Shown piece after piece: positions 34,733 to 43,135 of a stretch of DNA of 64,000 nucleotides. The position numbers were made by a program, and so were the translations under genes. Origin of the DNA: Phenylobacterium kunshanense (GTDB lineage: Bacteria > Pseudomonadota > Alphaproteobacteria > Caulobacterales > Caulobacteraceae); assembly GCF_003254525.1 (NCBI RefSeq), contig NZ_QFYS01000009.1, positions 112,611 to 176,610 of the forward strand, read 5' to 3'. The notes below the pieces were generated by a model, which was not told where the DNA came from, did no database searches, and worked only from the letters and a program-made list of their open reading frames with translations. Positions within the stretch are counted from its first letter, which is position 1. The number at the start of each line of letters is the position of its first letter.

Positions 34733-35521
34733 ATGAACGTGAAGGACAAGGTCGTCGTGGTGACCGGCGGCGCCGATGGGATCGGGGCCGCGCTGTGCCG
34801 TCGTTTCGCCAGGGAGGGCGCCAAGGCGGTGATCGTCGTGGACCGCAACGGCGAGGGCGCCAAGGCCGTGGCGGCCGGGATCGGCGGCGAGGCGGTGACG
34901 CTGGACGTGAGCGACGGCGAGGCCATGGCCGCGATGGTGGCCGACATCGAGGCCCGTCACGGCGGCATCGATCTCTTCTGCTCGAACGCCGGCATCGGCG
35001 ACGGCGACCCGGAGAAGGACAACGCCGCTTCGTCGCCCGACGCCGTCTGGCAGCGGGCCTGGAACGTCAACGTGATGGCCCACGTCCACGCCGCCCGCGC
35101 GGCGATCCCCGGGATGCGCGCGCGGGGCGGGGGCTACATCCTCAACACCGTCTCGGCCGCGGGACTGCTGTCGCAGATCGGCGGGGCGGTCTATTCGACC
35201 ACCAAGCACGCGGCGGTCGGCTTCGCCGAGTCACTGGCGATCACCCACGGGGACCAGGGCATCAAGGTCTCGATCCTGTGTCCCCAGGGCGTCGATACCG
35301 CCATGCTCCGCCAGGGCGACGCCGCCTCGCAGCCGCAGAACCTGGACGGCGTCCTGACGCCCGACGAGGTGGCCGAGAGCGTGGTCCAGGGCCTGGCGGA
35401 AGAGAAGTTCCTGATCCTGCCGCACCCGGTGGTGCTGACCTACATGCAGCGCAAAACGGGCGACTACGACCGCTGGCTGGGCGGCATGCGCCGCCTGCGG
35501 GCGAAGATGATGGGCGGCTGA
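34733..35521 (+). CDS. SDR family oxidoreductase
   Basis: A 262-residue classical short-chain dehydrogenase: TGGADGIGAAL cofactor motif, FCSNAGIG, catalytic Ser in NTVSAAG, and Y-x3-K as YSTTK. Substrate pocket unassigned, but the surrounding acyl-CoA dehydrogenases and hot-dog protein suggest 3-hydroxyacyl or steroid-type hydroxyl oxidation. The last 40 residues (MQRKTGDYDRWLGGMRRL) are found in SDRs of such clusters. AAAGGAA lies a few bases before the ATG. Confidence 0.9.
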   Translation: MNVKDKVVVVTGGADGIGAALCRRFAREGAKAVIVVDRNGEGAKAVAAGIGGEAVTLDVSDGEAMAAMVADIEARHGGIDLFCSNAGIGDGDPEKDNAASSPDAVWQRAWNVNVMAHVHAARAAIPGMRARGGGYILNTVSAAGLLSQIGGAVYSTTKHAAVGFAESLAITHGDQGIKVSILCPQGVDTAMLRQGDAASQPQNLDGVLTPDEVAESVVQGLAEEKFLILPHPVVLTYMQRKTGDYDRWLGGMRRLRAKMMGG

Positions 35522-35530
35522 AGATCGGGG

Positions 35531-36064
35531 TCAGGGCCGCCCGGCTTCGATCACCACGGTGTAGGCGTTGCGGTTGCGGGCCCAGGCTTCCTCATTGGAG
35601 GCGGGGTCCAGCGGCCGCTCCTTGCCGTAGGAGATGGTCGTGATGCGGGTGGCGGCGACGCCCCCCTCGATCAGTGCCTGCCGCGCGGCCGAAGCGCGGC
35701 GCGCGCCCAGGGCGAGGTTGTATTCCCGCGTCCCACGCTCGTCGGCATGGCCTTCGACCCGAGCCTGAACGCCAGGATTGGCGGCAAGCCAGGCTGCCTG
35801 GCGACGCAGCGTTTCGCGATCCTCCGCATCCAGCGCCGAGCTGTCGAAATCGAAGTAGACGCGATCGCCGGCGGTAGCGGCGAGGGCCTCCTGGGCGCTC
35901 TGGCTGACCGCGCCTGCGGCGGGCGGGGGCGGAAGCTCGGTGGACGGCCCGGGTTCGCTGGAGGGCGGTGCGGCAGTGAGCGCGGGCTTGGGCTTGCTCG
36001 CGCAACCCGCGAGCAGCGCGGAGGCGGCGGCGGCCAGGATCAAGGTGCGGGTGGCTCTCATCAT
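35531..36064 (-). CDS. Pal/OmpA-family peptidoglycan-binding lipoprotein
   Basis: A 177-residue lipoprotein: signal peptide with lipobox LLAGC, a Pro-rich linker, and an OmpA C-terminal domain (VYFDFDSSALDAEDRETL, VEGHADERGTREYNLALGARRA) that binds meso-DAP peptidoglycan. It looks like Pal, but no tolB, tolA or ybgF is adjacent, so it is probably a second Pal-like anchor rather than the primary one. Two ATGs (36064 and 36061) are possible starts. Divergently oriented from the histidine kinase gene. Confidence 0.88.
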   Translation of the reverse strand: MMRATRTLILAAAASALLAGCASKPKPALTAAPPSSEPGPSTELPPPPAAGAVSQSAQEALAATAGDRVYFDFDSSALDAEDRETLRRQAAWLAANPGVQARVEGHADERGTREYNLALGARRASAARQALIEGGVAATRITTISYGKERPLDPASNEEAWARNRNAYTVVIEAGRP

Positions 36065-36277
36065 CGGCAGGTTCCCGGCGGTTGGATATCGATGCCCGCC
36101 GGGCGTGGGCCGTTGCCGCGTCCAAAGCGAGGGAGACGGCAGAGCTCCGGTCGGCGCCTTGCGGACTTTCCGGTCGGAGATCGCCCGAGGCTCAGCCAAG
36201 CGCCAGCATAACGAAATTATAAGGTGGGTCCGCCCAGCCGACATAAGGGCTGCATAATTGACCGAACGGACCCGGTG

Positions 36278-37783
36278 ATGATCGTGACGCCGATGTGGTG
36301 GCTGTCGTCCGACCTGCACGAGGCGAGCCCGTCTCGCATGATCCTGCGTCAGGTGCTTCGATATGCGGCGGTTGCGCCCATAGTGCTTGGCGCTACGGGC
36401 GTGGCGGAGGTGTTCTATCGGATCACGGGCAGCGACCGGCTATCGGGCATCTTCCTGGCGGGCGTCCTCCTTGCCGCCTTCCTGCTCGGTTCGGGGCCTG
36501 CCTACCTGGCCGCCGGCGCGGCCTTCGTGGTCTATTTTTTCTGGGTCGATCCTCGCTTTCAGTTCACGTTCGGCTCGCCCGAGGACTTCAACGTCCTGAT
36601 GGTCTTTCTGGCGGTCTCCGTGTTGACCGGGCTGCTGACCGGCCGTGTTCGGGACGACGCTATCCGGGCCCAGGCGCGCCAGAGGGTCAGCGCGACCCTC
36701 TTCGCCGCGAGCCGGGAATTCTCGGCCAGTTCGGAGGAAGGGTTCATCCGCGAGCGCCTTGCCCATCATCTGGCGCTGGGGGCGCGCGGTGAAGCCGTCG
36801 TCGCCGACGAGGGAGAGCTTTGCGGCGCCCAGGTGGACGATCCCGCCCTGCGCCGGGCGCTGCTCGATCTTGCTTCCCACGCCGATGCGACGGCCAGGAC
36901 CACGAGCCTTGATGGCTGGCGCCTGAGGCCGCTCCGCGCCGGCGGATTGAGCTTTGGGGCGGTCGCGTGGCGGCCGACGGCCGGGGAGCTGGGCGAGGAC
37001 GAGCTGGTGCTTCTGGAGATCCTCGCCGACACCGGAGCCGCGGCGCTGGAGCGCGCCCGCTTGGCGGCGGCCAAGTCGGAGGCCGAGGCGCGGGCGCGGG
37101 CGGAGGACCTGCGGAACGCGTTGCTGTCATCCATCTCGCACGATCTGCGTACGCCCCTGGCGGCGATCCTGGCGTCTGCGACCAGCCTGCAGGAGTTCGG
37201 GGGAGCGTTCGACGGAGAGACCCGCGCGGACCTGCTGGCCACCATCCGCGAGGAGGCCGAACGCCTCGACGACGTGGTCGCCAATCTGCTCAACATGAGC
37301 CGACTCGAGGCCGGTGCCCTGAACTTGCGGCCCGCGCCGTTCAATGTGCCCGAGGTCGTCCGCCGGACCCTGGATCGGCGGGTCCTCGCCACTGGCCGGG
37401 TCGTGTCGACCGTTGTCGATCCGCGGACACCGGAGGCGATGGGCGACCCGGTCCTGTTCGAGCAGGCCCTGGGCAATGTGATCGACAATGCTCTCCGCTA
37501 CTCGCCGCGGGGATCACCTGTGGATGTCGCAATCAAGCCGGAGGGCGTGAACGTCGTGGTCGAAGTCAGGGACCGGGGCTCGGGGGTCGCGCCCGCAGAC
37601 GCTGAGCGAATTTTCGAGAAGTTCTACCGCGCGTCCACCGCCACGCCTGTTCCCGGGACAGGCCTGGGCCTCGCCATAACTCGCGGGCTCCTCGAAGCCA
37701 TGGGCGGCGCGGTCAGGGTCTACAATCGAGCGGATGGGCCGGGTCTTGCCGCGCGGCTTCGGCTCAAGCAGGCACAGCCGTGA
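36278..37783 (+). CDS. KdpD-like sensor histidine kinase lacking the KdpD N-terminal domain
   Basis: A 501-residue membrane kinase. Four helices of the DUF4118 type cover about residues 25-125 (YAAVAPIVLGATGVAEV, IFLAGVLLAAFLLGSG, YLAAGAAFVVYFFW, VLMVFLAVSVLTGLL). A GAF-like region follows, then HisKA with H288 in SSISHDLRTPL, and HATPase with NVIDNALRYSP and GTGLGLAI. It matches the C-terminal half of KdpD; the ATP-binding KdpD and USP domains are missing. It is followed, with a four-base overlap, by a KdpE-like regulator. No potassium-pump genes are in the window. The start is taken at the ATG at 36278; ATG 36224 is also in frame. Confidence 0.88.
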   Translation: MIVTPMWWLSSDLHEASPSRMILRQVLRYAAVAPIVLGATGVAEVFYRITGSDRLSGIFLAGVLLAAFLLGSGPAYLAAGAAFVVYFFWVDPRFQFTFGSPEDFNVLMVFLAVSVLTGLLTGRVRDDAIRAQARQRVSATLFAASREFSASSEEGFIRERLAHHLALGARGEAVVADEGELCGAQVDDPALRRALLDLASHADATARTTSLDGWRLRPLRAGGLSFGAVAWRPTAGELGEDELVLLEILADTGAAALERARLAAAKSEAEARARAEDLRNALLSSISHDLRTPLAAILASATSLQEFGGAFDGETRADLLATIREEAERLDDVVANLLNMSRLEAGALNLRPAPFNVPEVVRRTLDRRVLATGRVVSTVVDPRTPEAMGDPVLFEQALGNVIDNALRYSPRGSPVDVAIKPEGVNVVVEVRDRGSGVAPADAERIFEKFYRASTATPVPGTGLGLAITRGLLEAMGGAVRVYNRADGPGLAARLRLKQAQP

Positions 37784-38478
37784 GCGACCCGCGTCTCCTG
37801 CTCGTCGATGACGAGCCCCAGATCGTCCGGGCGCTGAACCCCGCCCTCCAGGCGGCAGGCTATGACGTGGCCGTCGCGACAACCGCCCAGTCTGCGCTGA
37901 CCCAGCTTGCGGCTGAACCTTCCGACATCATCGTGCTGGACCTGGGCCTGCCGGATCTCGACGGCAAACAGGTCATTGCGCGAGTGCGCGAATGGTCGGA
38001 CGCGCCGATCATCGTCCTGTCTGCGCGCGATCAGGAAGATGAGAAGATCGCGGCCCTCGACGCTGGCGCCGATGATTACGTGAACAAGCCGGTCGGCGTG
38101 GGGGAGTTGCTGGCCCGACTGCGGGCGGCGCTGCGTGGCCGAGAACGGCGGTTCTCGGCTCAGGCGCGCTTCCGAAGCGGGGACCTCACGATCGACTTCG
38201 CGCTTCGGCGAGTCTGCATCGAGGACCAGGAAGTCCACCTGACGCCAAGAGAGTACGACCTGCTCCGGGCCCTGGCCCGTCACGCGGGGCGGGTCGTCAC
38301 CCATCGCCAACTGATTGCCGCGGTGTGGGGCGCCGGAGCCCAGGTGGACGCCCAGTTCGTGCGTGTGTTGATCGGGCAACTGCGCCAGAAGCTGGAGGCC
38401 GAGCCGTCGTCGCCTCGCCTCGTTCGGACCGAACCCGGGCTGGGCTATCGGCTCAAGGCGGACGACGACGGAAACTGA
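37780..38478 (+). CDS. OmpR/KdpE-family response regulator
   Basis: A 232-residue regulator. Receiver: LLVDDEPQIVRAL, phospho-Asp in DIIVLDLGLPDLDG, conserved Lys in NKPVGVGELLARL. Winged-helix C-terminal domain: VHLTPREYDLLRALARHAG and GYRLKADD. The GTG start overlaps the kinase stop by four bases, making a cognate pair. KdpE-like by sequence style, but target genes are not apparent here. Confidence 0.92.
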   Translation: MSDPRLLLVDDEPQIVRALNPALQAAGYDVAVATTAQSALTQLAAEPSDIIVLDLGLPDLDGKQVIARVREWSDAPIIVLSARDQEDEKIAALDAGADDYVNKPVGVGELLARLRAALRGRERRFSAQARFRSGDLTIDFALRRVCIEDQEVHLTPREYDLLRALARHAGRVVTHRQLIAAVWGAGAQVDAQFVRVLIGQLRQKLEAEPSSPRLVRTEPGLGYRLKADDDGN

Positions 38479-38487
38479 GCCCGCGGA

Positions 38488-39561
38488 TCAGGCCGCGTCG
38501 TCCGCTGCCTTCGCATCGAACTCAAAGGTGTCGCGGTTCGCCGCCCGTACCTCGGCGCCGGCCCTGTCATAGAGGAACGGCAGGAAGGCGAAGCGGGTCC
38601 CTCGTGTCACGCGGGTCGCCTCGTGGAGCAGCGAGCAGGAGAACACGACGGCGCCCCCGGTGGGCGGGCGGTAGGTGCGGCTGCCGAACTCCGGAAACCG
38701 CAGGTCGCCCCCTTCGAAGGCCTCCGCATTCAGGTTGATGGAAACGGCGAACTTCCGATGCGCGGTGCCGGGCGTGGTGTTGTCGCGATGGGGCTTGAAC
38801 CAGCCGCCATCCTCAGCGTCGTATCGGGCGACGATGTAGCGTTCGATGTAGGTCGCCCGAAACTGAAACGCCTTCTCGATTTCGGGAAGGAGGCGGTGGG
38901 AGATCCGGGCTCGGCAGGCCGCGACCAGGTCCGGGTCCGAAATCGTGGAGTCCCGGCGGCTCTTGAAGTCGCTGAGCACGCCCACGGTCTTGCCGTCACG
39001 CTCGATCATGGTGCCGGACGGCTGGCCGCCCGTCTGCTCGTAGTGATCCATGAGCCGACGGCACAGGCCAGGCTCGAACACCCGGGGCACGATCAGGATG
39101 GGCGCGTGCAGCGGGACGCCGGCGTGGGCGTCCGGGTCACCCAGCCGTGCAACCTGGCTCAGGAGCTGGGCGCCCTTGTCGAGCGGCCCCCATCCCAGGA
39201 TGCGAAGCGATGGATCGACGACGACCCACTGAGGCTTCAGAGCCCCGCTTTCGTCGACGGCGCCATAGAGCCGCCGGAGTTCGCCGTTCAGGTCGGCGAA
39301 CCAGCGGAACGGCGGATCGTTTCGCGCCGCCGCATAGGATTCGGCATCCGGCAGGATGCCGAAGAACAGGACCCGACGCCGATCGTCGAAGAGGTCGGCG
39401 TGCGCTCGCACGGTGGCGATGGCCGCATCACGGGCCGGCCCGGGTTCCGGCAGGAAGGCGAGCAGGATGTAGTTCCCGCCCAGGCTGCTGAACGCGAAGT
39501 TCGGATTGACCGGGGAGGGCGCGTTGAAGATCGGCGCTGGGACGCCAAGGGCGAGGCTCAT
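38488..39561 (-). CDS. 2OG-Fe(II) dioxygenase fused to a peroxiredoxin-like domain
   Basis: A 357-residue fusion. Residues 1-145 look like an AhpC/TSA thioredoxin-fold domain (NYILLAFLPEPGPARDAA, LRRLYGAVDESG, PQWVVVDPSLRI), but it has no cysteine at the peroxidatic position or elsewhere, so it cannot be a working peroxidase. Residues about 150-335 are a prolyl-4-hydroxylase-type double-stranded helix with H258-x-D260, distal H313 and the 2OG-binding Arg at 320-323. Oxidative hydroxylation of a protein or small molecule is likely. Converges with the response regulator, ten bases apart. Confidence 0.82.
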   Translation of the reverse strand: MSLALGVPAPIFNAPSPVNPNFAFSSLGGNYILLAFLPEPGPARDAAIATVRAHADLFDDRRRVLFFGILPDAESYAAARNDPPFRWFADLNGELRRLYGAVDESGALKPQWVVVDPSLRILGWGPLDKGAQLLSQVARLGDPDAHAGVPLHAPILIVPRVFEPGLCRRLMDHYEQTGGQPSGTMIERDGKTVGVLSDFKSRRDSTISDPDLVAACRARISHRLLPEIEKAFQFRATYIERYIVARYDAEDGGWFKPHRDNTTPGTAHRKFAVSINLNAEAFEGGDLRFPEFGSRTYRPPTGGAVVFSCSLLHEATRVTRGTRFAFLPFLYDRAGAEVRAANRDTFEFDAKAADDAA

Positions 39562-40208
39562 CGGGGAAACCTGGAAGCGTGCCGAACCCCAGGGAGCGGA
39601 CCTTCGAGACTGCGGCTCCTCAACGTGTCGCCCTCCGTGTTTCGCTGCGGCCGGAACGTGGCCGAGTTGGCGGAAGAGGCAATTCTGGGATCGTTATAAG
39701 GGCCCATGGGGCGACGGGGGGGCTACGCCTCAGGCCGGACGCCGGTGGCCGAAGATACCCGGAGCTCTCAAACTGTCAGAACACCACTAGAGCTTGCGCC
39801 CGTCCCGCCGATTTGGCCGGGTCAGTTTCGGGGCAGTTGCGTTGTCCAATCTCACAGTGAACGATGTCAGCGCCGATCAGGTGATGTGCACGGCGGATGG
39901 ACGCTGAGATGCGTGAGCGACTGACGGGTTCCTACAAGGGTAAGCCGAGGTTCAATCCGGTCGAACGGTACGTTCACGGCACTCCGACCTGGTCCAAGGT
40001 GGGGACGGGCGCTGCTGTCGGTCATCCGGCCGGAGCGGCCAAGGCTCAGTCGGACAAGCGCCGGTGAGCCCGACATTTCCCGCCCTGGCGTTTGCCGCGA
40101 CGTCGGTCGCTACGCCGAGGCGGGGCGTGAGAAGGTGGACTATTTTCTCGGTGCTGAGCATTTTCCACCTGCACGTCATGGGACCTGCAGCATGGATCGC
40201 GGGTAGGC
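39562..40208. other. Long non-coding or poorly coding stretch
   Basis: Most open frames here are short, overlapping and without ribosome sites. One small frame (39897-40067) is listed separately. A 13-base minus-strand match to the island repeat (AGCGGACCTTCGA) lies at 39595-39607. Otherwise nothing recognisable; this is the transition from core genes to the tRNA-linked island. Confidence 0.5.
39897..40067 (+). CDS. Small basic hypothetical protein
   Basis: A 56-residue frame, MDAEMRERLTGSYKGKPRF at the start and ending KAQSDKRR. It is strongly basic with no membrane segment. There is no good ribosome site for the first ATG; Met5 is an alternative. It has a Gly/Ala-rich middle. I do not recognise it, and it may be chance in a GC-rich region. 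Confidence 0.3.
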   Translation: MDAEMRERLTGSYKGKPRFNPVERYVHGTPTWSKVGTGAAVGHPAGAAKAQSDKRR

Positions 40209-40565
40209 ATGGTGTTGGTCGGGCCCGACCTGCGGTGCTGGAAGGTCGTCAGTGTCGTCGACCAAGGCGTTTTCCGACCATTCTGGGAGCGACTGTTCCG
40301 CTGGCTCGTCCAGCAAAGCGTTCACCGGATCGATCAGCAGGCCGAGGCGATCGATCCGATGACGTTGGACCAGGTGAAGGATCGGGTGGCCGCGTCGATC
40401 CAGGCCAATCCTGACGACTGGCGCGATGACGAGGCGATCGCCGGCGAAGCCGGTCCGCCGCGGGAGGAGCAAGAACTTCTGGACGAGCTGGTGGCTTCGG
40501 TCCGCGCCGCCGCGTCGCTGCCGCAGATCATCAATGCGATTTCTTCGGAGCAACTTGAGGGCTGA
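40209..40565 (+). CDS. Hypothetical protein
   Basis: A 118-residue acidic protein. The N-terminal part contains FRPFWERLFRWLVQQSVHRID, the middle is hydrophilic (QANPDDWRDDEAIAGEAG) and the C-terminus is helical (ELLDELVASVRAAASL). A GGGTAGG just before the ATG could serve as a ribosome site, and a GC hairpin follows the stop by ten bases. No domain is recognised. Its codon pattern looks coding, unlike the frames around it. It lies just outside the tRNA fragment marking the island edge. Confidence 0.5.
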   Translation: MVLVGPDLRCWKVVSVVDQGVFRPFWERLFRWLVQQSVHRIDQQAEAIDPMTLDQVKDRVAASIQANPDDWRDDEAIAGEAGPPREEQELLDELVASVRAAASLPQIINAISSEQLEG

Positions 40566-40575
40566 AGCGGCTTCG

Positions 40576-40595
40576 GCGCTCCGAATCCGGAGCGC
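40576..40595 (+). terminator. Perfect hairpin after the hypothetical gene
   Basis: Arms GCGCTCCG and CGGAGCGC (8 bp) with loop AATC, ten bases after the stop of the 40209 gene. No T-run follows, so termination would be weak; it could also protect the mRNA 3' end. Confidence 0.4.
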
Positions 40596-40871
40596 GCACC
40601 CATTTCCGCCCCCCTGAAGGCGCTCGCCGAGCGAGCCGCACGACTTCTGAGGCGTGGCGGCTCGCGCACCAGGCAAGCCGTGCGCGCAGGTACCCTTCAA
40701 CCACCGGCTCAATATGAAGGCGGAGATTTTTCGCCAGCTCGTGATGAGACCAGTTGGCTGGAACGGCTGGGCTCGGAGAGCCGAGCGCATGGCCAAGCGG
40801 CCGCCTAACCGACGGATTTCTTGAAGATATTCTTGGGAAGGGAATTCGCACCGGTTCAGCGGCGGAAGAAA

Positions 40872-40916
40872 ATGGTGGATGCGACAGGGATTGAACCTGT
40901 GACCCCCTCGGTGTGA
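40872..40916 (-). other. 3' fragment of tRNA-Val(CAC): island attachment-site remnant
   Basis: On the minus strand the sequence reads, in order: anticodon loop TTCACAC (anticodon CAC), stem strand CGAGG, variable GGGTC, T-arm ACAGG-TTCAATC-CCTGT, acceptor strand CGCATCC, discriminator A and encoded CCA. The 5' half of a tRNA (which should begin GGATGCG) is absent; AT-rich DNA replaces it. This is the duplicated 3' end left when an integrase inserts into a tRNA gene. Polarity places the inserted DNA to the right. The region 40566-41089 has no other gene. Confidence 0.85.
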
Positions 40917-41089
40917 ACGAAATTCATGTCATTTTCGACGGGTTTCGCGGAGTTTCAAATTGTTCATAAGCATCTGAAATAACACATTAATCACGTTCTT
41001 CGGTTGACCGACGGGTTCCGGCTAGTACCGTCGTCGCTGCCCCCCTAATGCCCCCCTTGGCTCTAGGGGGGGCAGAATGAGAGGGTAGC

Positions 41090-42424
41090 TTGAGTACGTC
41101 CCGGGGCATCACCGCAGACCGCCAGATCGCTGCGCTCAAGCCAACGGCTTCGCGCTATGAGCGTGCCGTCGCGGGCGCGCGCGGTCTCTGTCTCATCGTC
41201 TATCCCACCGGTACGAAGACCTTCGTGCTACGCTACGTCGCGGTTGGTGGCGAACGGCGTCGACTGCCGCTCGGCAACTATCCCGGTCTGTCCTTGGCGG
41301 AGGCCCGCGAACGTGCGGCCGCCCACCAAGTTGCCGTTGTCGAAGGCGCGGACCCGGCGGAGGCGAGGGCCATCGCCAAGGAAGTGGCGCGCACGGGCGA
41401 GACGTTGGAGGAGCTTGCCGAAGCCTACTGGAGCGCGGCCGCCAAGGGTCTGCACGGAGGGCGCCGGCGCCCCAAACGGGATCGCACGCTGCAGAACGAG
41501 CGGAGCCTTTGGAAAGCCCATATCCAGGGTGCCCTAGGTAACCGCCGCTTCGCCGATCTTCGCCGAGCTGACATCAAGATTTTTATGCGGGAGCTTGCGC
41601 TGGAGGGGAGGCTTCGGCCCGCGAGCATCGCGAGCGTCGGCGGCGTCCTGTCCAACATTCTGGGCTTCGCCGTGCACGAGGACCGGATCGAGGCGAACCC
41701 GGCTCTGGGCCTGACGAGGCCGCTGGCGTTGGAGTCGCGCTCCCGTCTCTTCGACGACGTGGCCCTGGCTGCCTTATGGGCCACTCTGGAAGAAGCAGCG
41801 GTCATTCGGAAGGAGGGCGAGCAGCGGGGCGATCCGCACGCCCGGATGGGCCCACAGATGGCGCTGGCGCTTCAGTTCCTGATCCTGACATTGAGCCGGC
41901 GGACCGAGGTCGCGGGCGCGCGGTGGTCCGAGGTCGATTTGGCCGCCGGGACGTGGACCATCCCGGCAGAGCGGACGAAGTCCAAACGGATCCATGTCGT
42001 TCCGCTCTCGCCGGTTGCCGCCAAGATCCTGCAGAAGGCGAGGGCGCTGGCCGGTCGGAGCCACTTCGTGTTCCCGTCGCCCAAAGATCCTACTGAGCAT
42101 CTGGACCCGCACGCCCTCACCAGAGCCGTCACCCGGTTGTGCAAGCGGCTGGAATTGCCGCCCGGCTCGCCGCACGACTTCCGACGCTCGGGCGCCACCA
42201 CGCTGACAGGGGAGCGCTACGGGATCCGGCGCTTCATTGTAGGCAAAGTCCTCAGCCATGATCCCAAGGAGGGCGCAGCCGTGACCGCGGTGTACGATCG
42301 CAATGAGTACTTGCCGGAGAAACGGGCTGCCTTGGCGGCATGGGCGTCACACGTCCTTGAACTTCAACCGACGCGGGAAACCAAGCGAGGGCAGCGTGAG
42401 TCGAGGTTGCCCCAACCGCTTTGA
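41090..42424 (+). CDS. P4-type tyrosine integrase
   Basis: A 444-residue integrase. The N-terminal arm-binding DUF4102 domain has LCLIVYPTGTKTFVLRYVA and LPLGNYPGLSLAEARERAA. A core-binding domain follows, then the catalytic domain with Arg in LSRRTEVAGARWSEVD, Lys in RTKSKRIHVVPLS, HDFRRSG, SHDPKEG and the nucleophile Tyr in AVYDRNEY. All catalytic residues are present, so it should be functional. The only usable start is the TTG at 41090 with GAGAGGG before it. Adjacent tRNA fragment identifies its attachment site. Confidence 0.93.
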   Translation: MSTSRGITADRQIAALKPTASRYERAVAGARGLCLIVYPTGTKTFVLRYVAVGGERRRLPLGNYPGLSLAEARERAAAHQVAVVEGADPAEARAIAKEVARTGETLEELAEAYWSAAAKGLHGGRRRPKRDRTLQNERSLWKAHIQGALGNRRFADLRRADIKIFMRELALEGRLRPASIASVGGVLSNILGFAVHEDRIEANPALGLTRPLALESRSRLFDDVALAALWATLEEAAVIRKEGEQRGDPHARMGPQMALALQFLILTLSRRTEVAGARWSEVDLAAGTWTIPAERTKSKRIHVVPLSPVAAKILQKARALAGRSHFVFPSPKDPTEHLDPHALTRAVTRLCKRLELPPGSPHDFRRSGATTLTGERYGIRRFIVGKVLSHDPKEGAAVTAVYDRNEYLPEKRAALAAWASHVLELQPTRETKRGQRESRLPQPL

Positions 42425-42464
42425 CTACCCGCAAGGACCGGGTCTGACTCGTCTGAGACGTTCG

Positions 42465-42500
42465 GAAGGTCTGCTTCCAGCAATGCGAAGCAACGATGTG
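42465..42500 (+). repeat. Island intergenic repeat, partial copy 1
   Basis: The first 21 bases (GAAGGTCTGCTTCCAGCA and following) match the 5' half of the island repeat at about 16 of 21 positions by hand count; the second half is eroded. It lies 40 bases after the integrase stop. Confidence 0.45.
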
Positions 42501-42628
42501 GAAAGGACGTCGGCGCGGAGCCCATCGCGAAGGCTTGCCCGGCCACCCCATCACCTTTTCGTGTCATAGTTGCGCCGAAATCAACCATAAGTCTAGTCTG
42601 CCTTCAGTTCGCGTCGGGGGCGTATCGT

Positions 42629-43135
42629 ATGTGGCGTAGAGTTGGGATTCGCTTGTGCGCAGTGGCGAAGCGCGGCCCGGCGCTCGGCCTGGCCGCGGCG
42701 CTCGCCGCGAGCGGGCCGGCCTGCGCGGGGAGCGCGGCCCCTGGCGAGGACGCGGTTCCTGCCTGGTACAACCCCCTGCCCCAGATAAAGACCCCGCCCA
42801 CCAAGGCGTCCCGGGAGGCGATGGCCGCCAAGGTCCTCACGGGGCCGGCCCTTGAAGCTGCACTTCATGGCGCTTCGTTGCGGCGAAGCGGGCCCAACAC
42901 CGTATCGCCGCAACTCACCGAGAACTTCTCGACCAACGGCACGTGGATGCTCACGGGCATGAGGGTTCCGGCTGACGGCATCTATCGTTTCGAGGGCGAT
43001 CGGTTCTGCGTGGAATTTCCGCAGAACAAGCTGACATGCCGGCAGCTGCTCCTCAGTTCTGAGGGCAATTACTTTACCCGGTCGCCGAACGACACGCGGC
43101 ACGCTGAGCCGGTATTGATCACTCGTAGCAAATAG
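42629..43135 (+). CDS. Secreted hypothetical protein
   Basis: A 168-residue protein with an N-terminal signal sequence (GLAAALAASGPACAG, cleavage near residue 35). The mature part is small and has a beta-like C-terminal region (GIYRFEGDRFCVEFPQNKLT) with two cysteines (FCVEF and TCRQLL) that could form a disulfide in the periplasm. No domain is recognised. It stands alone between two copies of the island repeat. The following RTX remnant overlaps its last bases in another frame. Confidence 0.65.
   Translation: MWRRVGIRLCAVAKRGPALGLAAALAASGPACAGSAAPGEDAVPAWYNPLPQIKTPPTKASREAMAAKVLTGPALEAALHGASLRRSGPNTVSPQLTENFSTNGTWMLTGMRVPADGIYRFEGDRFCVEFPQNKLTCRQLLLSSEGNYFTRSPNDTRHAEPVLITRSK

Noticed and set aside
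39562..39607. A full inverse copy of the island repeat upstream of the oxygenase gene
   Set aside because: Only a 13-base block (AGCGGACCTTCGA) matches; the rest of the 46 positions does not exceed chance.
40872..41089. An intact tRNA gene next to the integrase
   Set aside because: Only the 3' half from the anticodon loop is present; the expected GGATGCG 5' strand and D-arm are missing.
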